DNA of 64,000 nt from Gonapodya prolifera JEL478. Lineage: Eukaryota; Monoblepharomycota; Monoblepharidomycetes; Monoblepharidales; Gonapodyaceae. Location: positions 62,481 to 126,480 of the forward strand of contig KQ965815.1 in NCBI GenBank assembly GCA_001574975.1, in the 5' to 3' direction. Both the position numbers and the translations under genes were made by a program. The notes below the pieces were generated by a model. The model was not told the origin of the DNA, searched no databases, and saw only the letters and a list, made by a program, of their open reading frames with translations. Positions 12,035 through 25,290 of this stretch are shown in pieces. Within the stretch, counting starts at the first letter, position 1; each line of letters opens with the position of its first letter.

Positions 12035-13542
12035 TCTTGCCCACCACCCATGCCAGAGCCCAGCTCACGATGAAGGTGGAGATCACACCAACTCCCACTA
12101 GCTGCGAGTCAATAGACTCCAGACCTCCCCAGAAAGGCCCTTTCGCCGCGTCCCCAAGAAGGGTGCTTGCGAGGTTCAGGGTTTGGAAGATGGACACGAG
12201 GAAGGCAATGAGGAGACTAGTGGGAGAAGATGTTAGTTCGGTTCGGCAGGTTTGAAGGTCTATACCGCTGGGCGTATACGTACCTCACAAGGGTAATGAA
12301 CACGTTGTACTTCCAACGCCGCATATCGCTGCCCGCAGCCCAGGTGTAAGCCGCTAGCATCATCAAACCATCGAGGGTGTCGGCAAGAACCATCCCACAA
12401 GTGAAGAGGAGTGGGAGTAAAATAACAGAACCCGGGGAGGAGGCTGGCAACAAAAGCATATGAATGTGGCCACTGGTTGATTTAAGGCGGATCATTTTCT
12501 GAAGTTTTCTGACACTCACTCTGGATTCCCGCTATGGCGAGGAGAATGATACCCATCGCCGTATCGAAACCAAGACCGAACATAAGCCCCACTGGGAACA
12601 TTCGCCAGGGCCGATCCACCGCGGAGACGAAAGGACCAAGGAGATTGTACATTAAACCCCGAGGTCCTTCGTTTGTAGTGGGCTTTACTGGGATAGCATT
12701 CTTGACTTCTGGCTCCGACGTCAGGACTGGAGCGGATGCTGAATTCTTTTCCAGATCGACAGTTTCAGTCGATATGTCGCTTTGCGGTGAAATTTCGACT
12801 ACCTCGGGATCCCCGTGTGCGTCACCATTGTCTTCTCGCTGTTGTTGGAGCTTCTTCTGATCCTTGAACAGTCCAACCAGCACAAGCGCGTTTGCGATTG
12901 CGATGAACAACAAAAACGCCATGGACACCGACGTTCCAATAATGCCACCAATCCTGGCGAAGCTGTCAAGCCTCGCTTGGACGTCATCCTCACTCGGTAT
13001 ATCGTCGCCCCTCTGAAGCGCGGTATTCACCGAAGCCACGACAACTATTGTGCCGCAAATAACCACGGTAGAGTGGCCGAGAGAAAACCAGAACCCAACC
13101 GAGATCGGAGGATTTCCTGGCCGTCGAGCGATAAGGCGACGTGTGACATTGTCGATGGCTGTGATATGGTCTGCGTCCAAGGCGTGCCTCTGAGTGATGC
13201 GCAATTAGTAATTACATACTTCTTGACCGCATGATTGATTGTACACACCAGACCGAGGGTGTATGCGAGAACGAGGTTTGCAGTGAACAGAGCGAGTCGT
13301 GATATCGCTGCAGAATCATCAGAGCCCACAAGCGATCGCAATCGGCGGGATTCAATTGCGGAGGAGATCTGGAAAAGGATGAATTGTTGCAGCGTTGGGA
13401 CGAACCATAGTGTTGGGATGCAAGATCAGTCAATCGACTCGGCACATACCACCACAACCACCGTGACTGCGACGATACCAATCAGAAGAAGAAATATCCT
13501 CCTGATGTATCCTGGAATCCGGTTCCAGTTTTCACGAAACAT
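12000..13542 (-). CDS. NiCoT-family nickel/cobalt transporter
   Basis: A multi-spanning metal transporter of the NiCoT (HoxN/NixA, fission yeast Nic1) family. Exon 1 (13542-13450) encodes MFRENWNRIPGY and a first membrane helix. The second ends INHAVKK and splices to HALDADHITAIDNVTR, the family signature whose His and Asp residues bind the metal. VGFWFSLGHSTVVI and GLMFGLGFDTAMGI are two further signature segments, and LLFTCGMVLADTLDGLMM is the fourth. A charged loop of about 90 residues (QREDNGDAHGD onward) separates the two halves. The protein ends WVVGKIKESRTEDRLP. The intron near 12490-12520 uses an unclear donor. The role is uptake of Ni2+ or Co2+, for example for urease. Its 3' end meets DCC1 tail-to-tail. 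Confidence 0.9.
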
Positions 13543-13876
13543 AGTTTCAAGCGGTGGGGGAGGTCAACTCTTCGCCACAGCGATAACATCGACTTGTTCG
13601 GATGACACCTGAAGAAGAGTGGAAATGTTTGCTTTCACATTCAATGAATTGCCATATGTAATCCAATTGCGCGCTACCGCTTTCCACGATAGACTATCAC
13701 TATCCAGAAATGGAAAATTTGTTTTTGGAACAGAATCTACAATTTCATTCCCTCTAGTTGCTTGGTTGTGTCCTCTTCGCAGATGTAGACGTGGAGGATG
13801 TGAAGGAGTGTGCAGATTATCCAAAAACCGAGTCAAAAGCTCTTCCCCACTCTCCCACGTCCCCTTCACCCTTCGC

Positions 13877-15713
<1,837 letters not shown>

Positions 15714-16220
15714 TGATAGGAGAGGAATTGTGCCGCCGTCACGTCATCACGGCGTGGCGAAAGATATCTGAGCTGTGCTGTATGTAAATAAAGGACCTCC
15801 TTTCATTACACGAGCAAGACGTCCTGGGACCAGCCAAATTAAAGCGCGCACCAGTAACTTGACCCAAAATCGCTCTTATCCTTATATATTGATCCCAGCT
15901 ATCACATTTTTCTTTTTCCTCCATCATGTATGCGCTCTCCTAGTCCACCCCACGCTGCACGCCCGCTACATAGCATAATATTTCACCAGGCCCGCAACCA
16001 CGCCCGTCCAGAGGAGCTCAAGGCCCCGTCCGTCGGGGTGGTCGGGGAAGGGACATACACTAGCAGCGAGTGCTGTTCGTGCACGTTACCGTCACTCGCA
16101 ACCATCGATCAACCTCCACCGTCCATTAACGTTCGTCAACACACGAGTCCACACCTGCTACACCACACGCGCACACCCCACACACCTCACTCCCCCAATC
16201 AGCCCCACGGCGACGTCACC

Positions 16221-18087
16221 TCACCCCCTACCCCTTCCTCTGCCCCTCCCTCTACCTCCACCGCTACTCTCGAACTCCTCCTCCTCGTACTCCTGGTCCC
16301 TCCTCCCACCCCGTCCCCTTCCATAACTCCCGCCACCATCGCCCCTTCCCTCGCCGCGCTCCCTCTTCGCCTCGACTCTCATGGACTTTCCGTCCCACTT
16401 GACAATCCCGACCTCGCGGGCCTTGCGCGCATCCTCGCGCGTGCGGAACTCGACGTACCCAAAGTCACGGTCAGGGAAGGGCTGCATGAATTTGACACCG
16501 GAGATGCCCAGTTGGTCGACAAAGATCTGAGCTATGTCGGTTTTGGTGATGTTCTGCGGGACGCCCTTGAGGAACAGCTCCAGCTCCCGGTTCGCCCGGT
16601 CGGGTGGGGTGGCGGTGGTGGGGGAGGCAGCCGAGCCACCTGCGGCGGGGGCGGTCGCCGTGGTGGGTGAAGCGGTGGCCGGGGTCGAGGATGGCCGCGG
16701 CGTGGGCGGTTCCACGCGAGGGATTGTTGCAGCCGGGGCGGGAGTCGGAGTTGGCCCAGGAGGAGTGTTACGGGCAGCAAGGGCAGCCCACGATGACGCA
16801 GTCGGGGCGCGTGCGGGCGGCTGGCCCGCGGCGGAGGCGGAGATGGTGTTGGGTGTGACTGGAGTTGCAGGGGTGACTGGAGTGGTTGGCGTCGTTGGCG
16901 CACCGCCCTGGGCAGAGGAAGGGCGCGACGGACTGCGTTGTTTGTTCTCTGGCGTCGACGTACGTATTGGTGGGCGGGATGGGTGGTGTTGCGTGCGCGG
17001 CGCGCCCTGGTTGGAGGAGCGGGATGCGTTGCGGGCGTGGCCGTCCGACTTGTGCGGTTTGGTGGAGCCCGGACGGTTGGCGGGTGTCACGGGGGTCTCG
17101 GCGGGTGCGTCGGGTTCGGCTGCACTCGCGGGTGCAACTCCGTTGGGGAGCGGTCGTGGAGGGGAGCCGGATCCGGATGGGGTTGTGGCGCGAGGGCCGG
17201 GTGAGGTTGTGGAACGGGGTGCTGGGGAGGAAGACGAGGAAGGAGGTGCGGCGACGGAGGCGGAGGTAGACGCGGTTGGAACGGGAGATGGGGAAGGAGG
17301 GGGTGCGGGTTTGTGGGAGATGGGGGTTGGGGCTGTGAGGGTGGAGGTCAAGGTGGTAAAATACGGTGACCCTGTAGATGGAAAGAAAATACCCACAGAC
17401 TACAGGTACGGGTTTCGTCTTCGCCGAGTTGGCAGCAATTATTCTAAACAAGTCGTTGGCAATAAGCCACGCGCCGTCCTCGGCGACATCGGTTTGAGTG
17501 GCCGGTGTGAGGACGAGGGAGTGTGCGAATCGGGTAGAACGTCCGGAGCGAAGAGTGACGGTGCCAAGGACGGAAGCGAGGAGTGTGGGTGTCGAGGAGG
17601 GAAGAGGGAGCTGAGGATGGTGGCACGTGAGTAGGGTGTTGGCAAAAAAAACAGATTGGTTCCGATTTGATATCGAAATGTGCAACAAAAATCACGAAAG
17701 AGCGCGCCATCGTCGTAACAATCCTCGCTTCCCGCATGCAGACAAGAGTAGTGAGCTCACCTGCGCGAACGGTAAAACATCGATGTTTGATATCGACACC
17801 CGGGTCCACCCGGCATCGCCCTTGAGGGCCGCGCTCCACGCTCTTTGCGCCCTCACCCTCCCAGTCCCTTCCACTCCCTCAGCATCTCCGTCGGCGGCAT
17901 CGTCGTTGCCATCGTCAGTCTCGTCCGCGACTGCATCCACCCCGGTCACGGTCACCGAAGCCTCTGCCGAGTAGAGCGCGGATGCCGCCTGGAAGTCAGC
18001 CGCCGACAACGCCATATACAGGTCCTGCACCAGCTCGTGCGCCAGCTCGAGGGATGACGGATGGTTGTGAATAGAGTTTGCCATCAT
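16221..18087 (-). CDS. G3BP-like protein: NTF2-like domain, disordered linker, RRM, RGG tail
   Basis: Exon 1 starts MMANSIHNHPSSLELAHEL and opens an NTF2-like fold (LVQDLYMALSAADF). The next exon completes it with VTLRSGRSTRFAHSLVLTP and GAWLIANDLFRII, the last strand and helix of the domain. A long Ser/Pro/Thr/Ala-rich linker follows. Then an RRM begins RELELFLKGVPQNITKTDI and contains DFGYVEFRTREDA (RNP1-like), and the protein ends in an RGG tail of Gly-Arg repeats. NTF2 plus RRM plus RGG is the architecture of G3BP/Rasputin and yeast Bre5-like proteins, which nucleate stress granules and bind Ubp3/USP10-type deubiquitinases. The second ATG three bases in could be the real start. CGT/GTC-rich simple sequence lies upstream (about 18180-18310). 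Confidence 0.85.
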
Positions 18088-18506
18088 TGGATTGGAGAAA
18101 TATCCTGTCTGCGTCCCGCTCCGTCACGTCCAGTCCAGCAATCAATCAATCCCAGAGTCGGCTCAATACAATCTTTCCCAACGTCGTCGTCGTTTGTTCC
18201 CGTCCGCGAGCGTCTCTCGTCTCGTCGATTTCTCTTTCGTCGTCGTCGTCGCCGTCGCTCCCCGTCCGCAAGTCAATCGTCGATTCCGCGTGCAAATTCC
18301 GTCGTCGTATCGCCGCTGAATGAGTCCGCGTTTCCGTCTGCACCCGTTGCTGGCAATGCTTCCTGGTGGGTTCTTCGCTCTCGCCCGGTCCACTTGCACA
18401 AAACAAAGTCACGTGATGCACGGACCAAAGTATCCGAAGCAAAACACTGTTGAAATCGTAACCAGTCGGTGGACGGTTGTTGGAACGATTGGTGAGAAGA
18501 AGAGGA

Positions 18507-18581
18507 ATTGCAGCTGTTTGCAAAAAGGTTGCACCTCCGGATGATTTTATTCATGATTTGTGCCGTGAAATCATGACTTTG
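18507..18581 (+). repeat. Left arm of a 75-bp imperfect inverted repeat
   Basis: The reverse complement of this arm matches 19124-19199 over about 75 bp at roughly 85% identity, including GGCACAAATCATGAA and GAGGTGCAACCTTTT. The outer ends read ATTGCAGCTG and CGGCTGTAAT. This suggests a small non-autonomous element of about 690 bp; I see no clear target-site duplication. Confidence 0.65.
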
Positions 18582-19123
18582 AATGGTTGCCCTGCCGCCC
18601 CCTGACCACGAATCCATCCGAAACTTGCAAAATCATAATACCGAGACTTGCATCATCGTGAATTGACCACCCACTTGCCTTGTTTCGGACTTTTGTCATC
18701 ATGTTCGATTCGTGGAGTAACGCTGTCTGCGGGTGGGAAACCGGCCAAATCACTGAAGGAAGTACAACCTAGGATTGATTTACGTACCTTAGCGACATCA
18801 AGCGATTCGATGTTCAACTTTGGAAGGTTTCCGGCCTCCGTCTCTGGTAGTGCAATTCGGGATCGTTGAAATGGGGGATCCTATCGATAATTTTACGAGT
18901 TGTAAGGATATCTTTCGCATGCAATATACATTGGCATGATTAGTTGACTGAATGGGCCGAGGGCCTCCTTGTTAGTGGGGGATTGGGTGTGAATGAACAA
19001 TGCGAACACTGAACACCTCAGTCCCAGCCACCAAGCGACGGAACCAAGATGATACAAGCATGGGTGTCGTGACTTTTTTTATGTTTTAAAGGGATTCGTG
19101 GTAAGGGGGAGTTGGGGCGACGT

Positions 19124-19199
19124 TTCAAAGTTACGAAATCACGGCACAAATCATGAAAAAATCACCCAGAGGTGCAACCTTTTCGCAAACGGCTGTAAT
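19124..19199 (-). repeat. Right arm of the 75-bp imperfect inverted repeat
   Basis: Partner of 18507-18581. The 540 bp between the arms carries no coding sequence that I recognise. The CpG-depleted block begins about 100 bp beyond this arm. Confidence 0.65.
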
Positions 19200-19299
19200 C
19201 AGAGTACATAATGATCTTATATGGTCAACGAACATTTCTTTCCGATTTACTTTGCCAAAGAGGTAGCGCGGCAATGTTGGCAGAATATTCCAACAAAAC

Positions 19300-21060
19300 T
19301 GCAACTCTTGAATGCAGCTCAACAGTATATCATTTTGCTTATTTCACCATGGACTGCAACTTTCATTGCAGCTCTTGTAACATTAAAACACTAACTGTTT
19401 GATCATGTCTATCAAAAACAACTGTCAGTTTAAGCAGAACTGTTGAACACATATCAGTGAGCTCTGAACCTCAAACCATTATTTTCTTTATGGTTGTCAT
19501 GGTTCAGAGTGATCTCATGGCTTGAATTCTTTTTGTCTGACAATTTGGATGTGGTGTGGATGTGAGCCTGAACTGGCCAGTTATCACCTTGACCATCTGT
19601 TTCTATGACATCATTTAGTGAAATGGAAAACTACTTGGAAAGTGGATGAAAACACATGTAGGAGATGACCAGCAATGCTCATGCAGTTTTGTATATTGGC
19701 AAAGGCATCATGGTCTGCTTCCTCACATTCCCAAGGCACAACTATATCTTAGTCTGAAACAAGTTGCATTTTGAACCCATCAATAGTTAGTCTGTCAACT
19801 GCACTCATAAGAATCTGTGTCTTCTTCATAGTTTCTTTTATTGAAGCATCAGGAGTGAAGAAAGACATTCAAAGCCACTTGTACACTGCTGGCAAGAGCA
19901 AATAACCCACAAACAAATCTTGCCACCACTGTATCAGAAGAACAAAGTCAAACAACACTTCTTAAAGCTAAAAACAACTTGCCTGCTAATTTTGTGTACT
20001 TCCTGCTTCAGTTTTATTGGTACTAAGGAATTCTGGGAATTTTCAGTGTTAATTGTAATTGTTTTGTTTATCTCAAAGTGGAGTGCAATGTCTGTTGCAT
20101 CAAGTATAATCATGACTTATTAGGAAACTGGATCTTTTGCAGAAAGGGATGATGTCATCCACATATTGATATGCCACAGTCACAATGGAAACTGGCAGTC
20201 ACAAATTTTGACACAAGGGCCTTCCTAATCTTGATTTTTGGGGGCTTCCAAGTTAAACAGTACCAGTAAAAGATGGTCCTTGAGTGGATATGTTCTTGGT
20301 GCAGGTGGTGGGGGCATTTTTTCATCCAAACCTCACTTTTTTAGCCCAACCCTCTGTCATCAGAAACCAGTGACAGTACTGACACAAATGCTTGCAGACT
20401 CATGCTATCAAACTGCCGCACACTGTTGAGCTCATGAATTTGAAACTGATAATGTAAAAGAGACTCACTAGATACTAATGCCAATAAGGACATGTTCTTA
20501 TTGATTTTTTTTTTTTTTGGCCTAGTCTACCTGAACTATCTGCAGTGCAGCAGTGCAAAGTAGCCTGAGTGAAAAAAATTGTCAACTTGAGCCTGAAAAC
20601 TTCCTCTGTGTTCACATACAGGCTGTGTCCTAGTCATATTAAATCTTGCCCTTTTCTAAAGGGATTAACATACTTCAAAGATGAAAGCCTTAAATCTTTT
20701 GATCCCCAGAAGCCTTATTTTGCAAAATTACTGTGCTTTGTCAACTTCTGATTTACAAGCTTATTCTTGCAATCTCAGTCAATGTTCTCACACCAGAAGC
20801 AGGTTTATATTGACACAGACTTTTTACCCTCCCCTCAAACCATTGAAAAGATAAGATATTGCTTTTGTCTGCATCTCTTCCATTGCTGAACAGTACACAT
20901 ACTGCTGGAGTCTGGAGGACATTTTGTGCATTGTGAAGAAACTGTGTTTGTTGTGTAATTTTCTGGGTATTCTGCTCCAAAGCCAACTCTCACTTATGTA
21001 AGCAACTGTTGGTATATTTGACCCCACTATTCTGACTGCTGGGTAGCCTCCACTCACAAG
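19300..21060. repeat. CpG-depleted, decayed repeat block; possibly an old retroelement copy
   Basis: For about 1.75 kb there is essentially one CpG, while TG and CA are common and the rest of the window is CpG-rich. Composition is AT-rich, with a T-run at about 20508. No intact gene is present. On the minus strand a Tyr-Val-Asp-Asp box near 20160 and other short open stretches hint at reverse-transcriptase ancestry, but I cannot assign a family or ends. The depletion fits long-term cytosine methylation and deamination, so the copy looks old and heavily broken. Confidence 0.5.
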
Positions 21061-21240
21061 AGTATCTGCACAATGCTTCTGTGACGTGGGTATGTATCAT
21101 ACTGCAAAATTTTACACCAGCCAAGCTTGTGTTGTAATTGGAAGAATTTTGTGGCTGAAAAATGGCCAATCAAACGTTAATATCAACAACTTATTGCTCT
21201 GAATAAATACTTGACACCAAAAGTCGTGTGGTTTTTGGCG

Positions 21241-21370
21241 ACTGACACGTGCTGTGCCCCTGTGACGACGGGTTCGTGTCGGCCATTGACACGTGCTGCG
21301 CCACTGTGACGATGGGTTTGTGTCACCGCTGCGCCACAGTGACGACGGGTTCGTGACGACCAGTGACACG
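21241..21370. repeat. Three-unit minisatellite
   Basis: A unit of about 35-46 bp recurs three times. Each copy contains CTG.GCC.C.GTGACGA.GGG and TTCGTG or TTTGTG, and the first two begin TGACACGTGCTG. Units are diverged and shorten toward the right. It lies between the CpG-depleted block and the P450. Confidence 0.7.
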
Positions 21371-21465
21371 GTGTCTGCTGTTCAAAGAGTCATGTCGGAA
21401 CACAATCGTATTCTACCAACACTCAAACACATCCCGATTTGATCAAAATATCCTAGCCTCCGTCT

Positions 21466-23567
21466 TCACACCTCCCTCCTTCTCAACATCACCTGTATCC
21501 CGCCCTTCCTCCCCACCGCGAGCGTCCCCAACTCCTTCCCCTCAATGCTCTCGTGCACGTCGAACTGCGGGACGACGTCGTACCGCCGAAGCAGGTGGCC
21601 CAGCACGATCCGGATCTCGTTCCAGGCGAAGTTGCGGCCGAGGCAGTCCCTGTGCGGTGGTTGGACGGGGGGTTCTAGTATCATATCACATACGGCGGGT
21701 CGACAATTGCGTAACTGACAGAGACTCACCTTGATCCCATCGAAAACGGCATGAACGCACGTTGGTTCACCATCGTCGGTCCCGACTGCTCCGTCGGGAT
21801 TCCATCCGCCGCAGCGTCCTTGTCCTTGGCGGTGCTGTACGTGAAGGCTTCCTCTTCTTTGGCGAGTGACGAGCACCCGAGCCATCGTTCGGGGAGGTAC
21901 TCGTCGGGACGAACCCACACTGCGAAGTGCGAATCAATTACAGAAAATATGAGAAAAAATATAGAGCTCGAAATCCCCACCACACTCACCGCTTGGGCTT
22001 CTGTGCGCCCGCGTACGCGTTTGCCTTTATGACGGTCCCTTTGGGGATATGGTACGTCCTCGCAACCCCATCGCTTCCCTTCACCATCACATCCACGTCC
22101 GCCTCTCCGTTCTGATCATGGCCGGGAGAATTGTCTTGAGCCTGAGTGACTCCTAGACGCAGGCGTCTAGCCCTGGCAGGGTCTTGAGCTTTGACAGGGA
22201 CAGCGGCTCCGTCATACCGTCGGGGAACGCAGCGTCGAGGTCTTGCCGGAGCCGGGTCAGTGCGTCGGGATTGCGGAGGAGGAACAAGAGCGTCCAGGAC
22301 ATGGTGTTCGCGGTTGTCTCCGACCCGGCAAGAAGGAACAGACGTGCATGAATGGCGATCTCGGTGTCGTCGAGTGGGGCGCGTGTTTGGGGGTCGTGAT
22401 GGTTCAAGATAATTTGGAGGATATCCTCCCTTGCACCACCACCACGCATCATATTGCGTCGGCTCTCGACGCACTCTACGACGTGGTCGGATTGGATTTT
22501 GCGGTACTTTTCGAGCCCGAGAATGGCGTCGGGAAGAAAGGGCAGTGCGGCGCGGATGACGAAGCGGACCATGATGGATTTGATTGCTCCTTGGTATGGG
22601 TGCGATGAGGAGCTGACCAGGTCAAAGGATTTGCCGAACGCGGCTTCGCCGATGATGTCGCCGGCGATGTTCTGGCGGTGAGGGTTGTCAGTCAACATTG
22701 ATACGTTTTTGGGCGTAGGCAAAAGAACTTGCATGGAAGCACTCCCCAATATCAACCGTCGCCGCCTTTTTATCACCGGTTGACTGGCCCGACCGTTCTT
22801 TGATCACGATTTCGAAATTCTGGTAGACTGTGCTCATGAGCGGCTCCAAGGTTGGACAAGTACTTGATGGAGAATCCAGGCGAGAACATGCGGCAGAGTT
22901 TCTTGTGCTCGGCCAGGTCGCTCACGAGCACAAGGTCGTCGGGTTCCTGGGTTGATTCATGGGGCCGGGGAATATCAAGAGGAGCACATTTGGAATGAGA
23001 AACAACAATTCACTGACGTCCTTGAAGTACTTTCCCATCTCGTACGATTCCTTGTGTTTGGGCTCGTCTTTGATTCGGAGGATCTGGACATGATCAGATT
23101 CAGGTGCAAAACTGTGCGATGTGAGCACAAGCAAAGGAAGGGTGGGGGAGAACTCTCTGACGAATGTCGATGCGATGACCCACCTGATGGAGTGCTTCTG
23201 GATCCGATATGTCGATCTCATTCTTGGAAAACCTGTGTCGACGGGTACATACGCAAGATAAGTTCATGTGCCTGTTCATAACAGCACGGGAACATGGACG
23301 AAACACCAACCTAACGATTCCGGTCCCGAACTTGCGATGCACGCTCTCTCTCCGCATGAATCCACTCCCAGCCAACATTGCCAGCAAGTTCCAGACCGGA
23401 AAGACGATACTCGGCGTGTACGTGGGGACGTGTCTGAGCGGGTCGAACCACGGATGGTGGACTGTGGATGCGAGCCATCTACTGAGAAGGAAGAGAAGGA
23501 GGAAGAGAGCGATTGATTGCGGGGACAGGTTGTTTGCCACAAGCGGGTGGAGATAATGGAGATGCAT
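21466..23567 (-). pseudogene. Cytochrome P450 gene, probably inactive
   Basis: The N-terminal exon (ATG at 23567) has a hydrophobic anchor (ALFLLLFLLSRW) and a proline-rich hinge. Recognisable parts follow: NEIDISDPEALHQ, RMFSPGFSIKYLSNL, NIAGDIIGEAAFGKSFD, the I-helix AGSETTANT, the K-helix ESLRL (ExxR), RPDEYLPERW and the heme loop split across an intron as FMPFSMGSR / DCLGRNFAWNEI, with the cysteine ligand present. Defects: a TAG lies directly before ESLRL (about 22155), the frame shifts just after KYLSNL (about 22845) and again between ILPAMIRT and the EADVDVMVKG strand. One intron appears to be GC-AG (donor GCAAGT after GECFH, about 22730). Damage in three places favours a pseudogene over an assembly fault, but error cannot be excluded. 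The P450 family is not assignable. Confidence 0.75.
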
Positions 23568-24083
23568 ATTCGCTTGGACGCGATGGGATCGTGTTGTGAA
23601 TGGGTCTTTTTATGGGTGCTGCCGCGTAAGCACGTGAGGCAGGGGAGTGCGTGAACAGGTGCATCCAGGCTCGGTGCGTGGGTGTGTGGGTGCTTCCGGC
23701 GGAATCACTTTATCTAGCCGCCGTGGTTTGGGGTCTGCAAGGGAGCGACCAAGAAGCGAACGTAGTCACTACAAGAAGCGAGCTGAGCCACTAGCGTGTT
23801 TAAAATATATAATAAAACGGTGGCCTGGCTCAACGTCAAGTGGCAGGTCAATAATCATGCAGAGGCAACCTGCGGACATTTCCCAATCCATGACATGTCG
23901 TCGCCGCGCAGAATCCCAATGAGTCGAATCACTACATCCCCATCCTTCTGACTCCGTCCGTAAGATCAATGATATCATCGTCGTCGCTCCTTTCGCCATC
24001 CTCGCTTCCTAATTCCTCTTCGCTTTCATCGTCAGACGCTTCGTCGTCATCACCCTCAGAGTCTATAGCTTCGTCCGAATCGT

Positions 24084-24744
24084 TCACACATTCCCCCGCT
24101 TCACCGTGGGAGCCGTCACTAGACTCCTCAACTCCCGCGCCCGCTGCGCCGTCATAACCAAACTCGTCGGAACGTGAGCCATGGTTTCTCTCATCATCGC
24201 TGGACTGGTACCGATTAATCCATCAAATTCGTCGTCCTCCTCCTCCATACACTCTCCACGGCTCCTCGCAAGTGATTCCCGGCGTCGTTCGGTATGTGTC
24301 TTCTTTTGCCGAGCTCCATACTTGCTGTAGGTACCCCTGTCTGGTGTTGACGTCACAATGAAAAAGGCGGTACCCAAACGGACCTCCATCCACTGCGTGT
24401 TTTTGCCGTCATACGTGAGGTGGCCACACCAATTGTGCGTCTGACAGATGGGAAGAATGAAGTTCCAGTCGAATCTCAGCAGGCATTTGATGTCCATGTT
24501 GCCGCCACGATCGGCCTCATTGCTGCACCCCGCGAGCTGACAGACTAAAGGCTTGGGCACTCCGTTGTCCCTTGCAATGATATCCCAGTAATTGATCCAT
24601 GCTTTTGATCCCTTGCCGCCCGTGGGTGAAGTATTTTGGTTTATGGTCTGAGCTGCCCACGACTTTGCAGACCTCGACAAAATCGTCTCGGAAATGTTTG
24701 CTCGCCCTCAAGACTTTTCCGTGATACAGATCGGTGGTGGTCAT
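24084..24744 (-). CDS. Uncharacterised small protein with paired Cys/His motifs
   Basis: The start is MTTTDLYHGKVLRASKHF at 24744. A second segment, SKAWINYWDIIARDNGVPK, leads into VCQLAGCSNEADRGGN and then ILPICQTHNWCGHL. The C-x4-C followed about 30 residues later by C-x2-H looks like a treble-clef or HNH-like zinc site. After this come a Lys/Arg-rich stretch and an acidic EEEDDEFDG patch. I do not recognise a named family. The two halves are in different frames at about 24650, where only a very short gap (fewer than 30 nt) could be an intron, so the junction needs transcript evidence. About 200-215 residues in total. It is divergently arranged with the UPF0658 gene. Confidence 0.55.
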
Positions 24745-25290
24745 TTGTTCTCAGAAAGGAGGTTTTCGGCGAAAATGAGGGAGAGAGTCGACGGGCGATT
24801 CTGATGCGAAAAGGGAACATATTACTGTCAACTTTTGGGTGTGCCGCGTTCGCAGTGTGAATCATTTCTCACCGTGATGCTGAGCTTCAACGCCGCGCTG
24901 AACTGCTTTCCGGCCCAAGAGGCTTCCTGAATCACAGATGCGTGGGGTCTTGAATGTTGCCTTTTGCGTGGATCAGGGATCGACAAAAGGAAGGCTGACA
25001 GGTCGAAGTAAAATAGGAGGAATGTGGAGAGCAAGGGACGAACACCATTTTCTGTTCCATTATTCCAAAATTCAGTATCTTCGCGTGGGTAAGCCACGAC
25101 TCTCGTTACAAATGTGGCCAGCGCGGACCTTTCACCACGAACTGCAGCGGTAATATGGCCCGGTGACCCTGGCAGATGAGTTCTCCGACTCCGGAAGATT
25201 GCCATAGAAAAGTTTATCCGAATGAAGTAACAATATTCGGACTTGTGTTGTCCAGTCTTTTCACGGACATCCGTTATCTGTATCTGTCCT
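24745..25290. other. Intergenic space between divergent genes
   Basis: About 545 bp separate the start codons of the Cys/His protein (minus) and the UPF0658 protein (plus), so it presumably holds both promoters. I see no TATA box or other specific site that I can defend. Long open stretches on the minus strand through 24828-25751 are antisense to the UPF0658 first exon. Confidence 0.5.

Noticed and set aside
16534-17634. Plus-strand open stretch of 366 codons
   Set aside because: Antisense to the linker and RRM of the G3BP-like gene; Gly/Val/Arg-biased, no domain.
20740-21060. Short minus-strand open stretches resembling the part after a LINE reverse transcriptase domain
   Set aside because: Their position relative to the YVDD-like box near 20160 is the wrong way round for one element, so I did not assign a LINE family.
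22150-22160. TAG read as a sense codon (altered genetic code)
   Set aside because: In-frame TAG appears in the P450 and the dolichol kinase, but both also carry frame changes, and intact genes such as the stomatin end in TAG, so ordinary stops with gene damage or errors explain it better.
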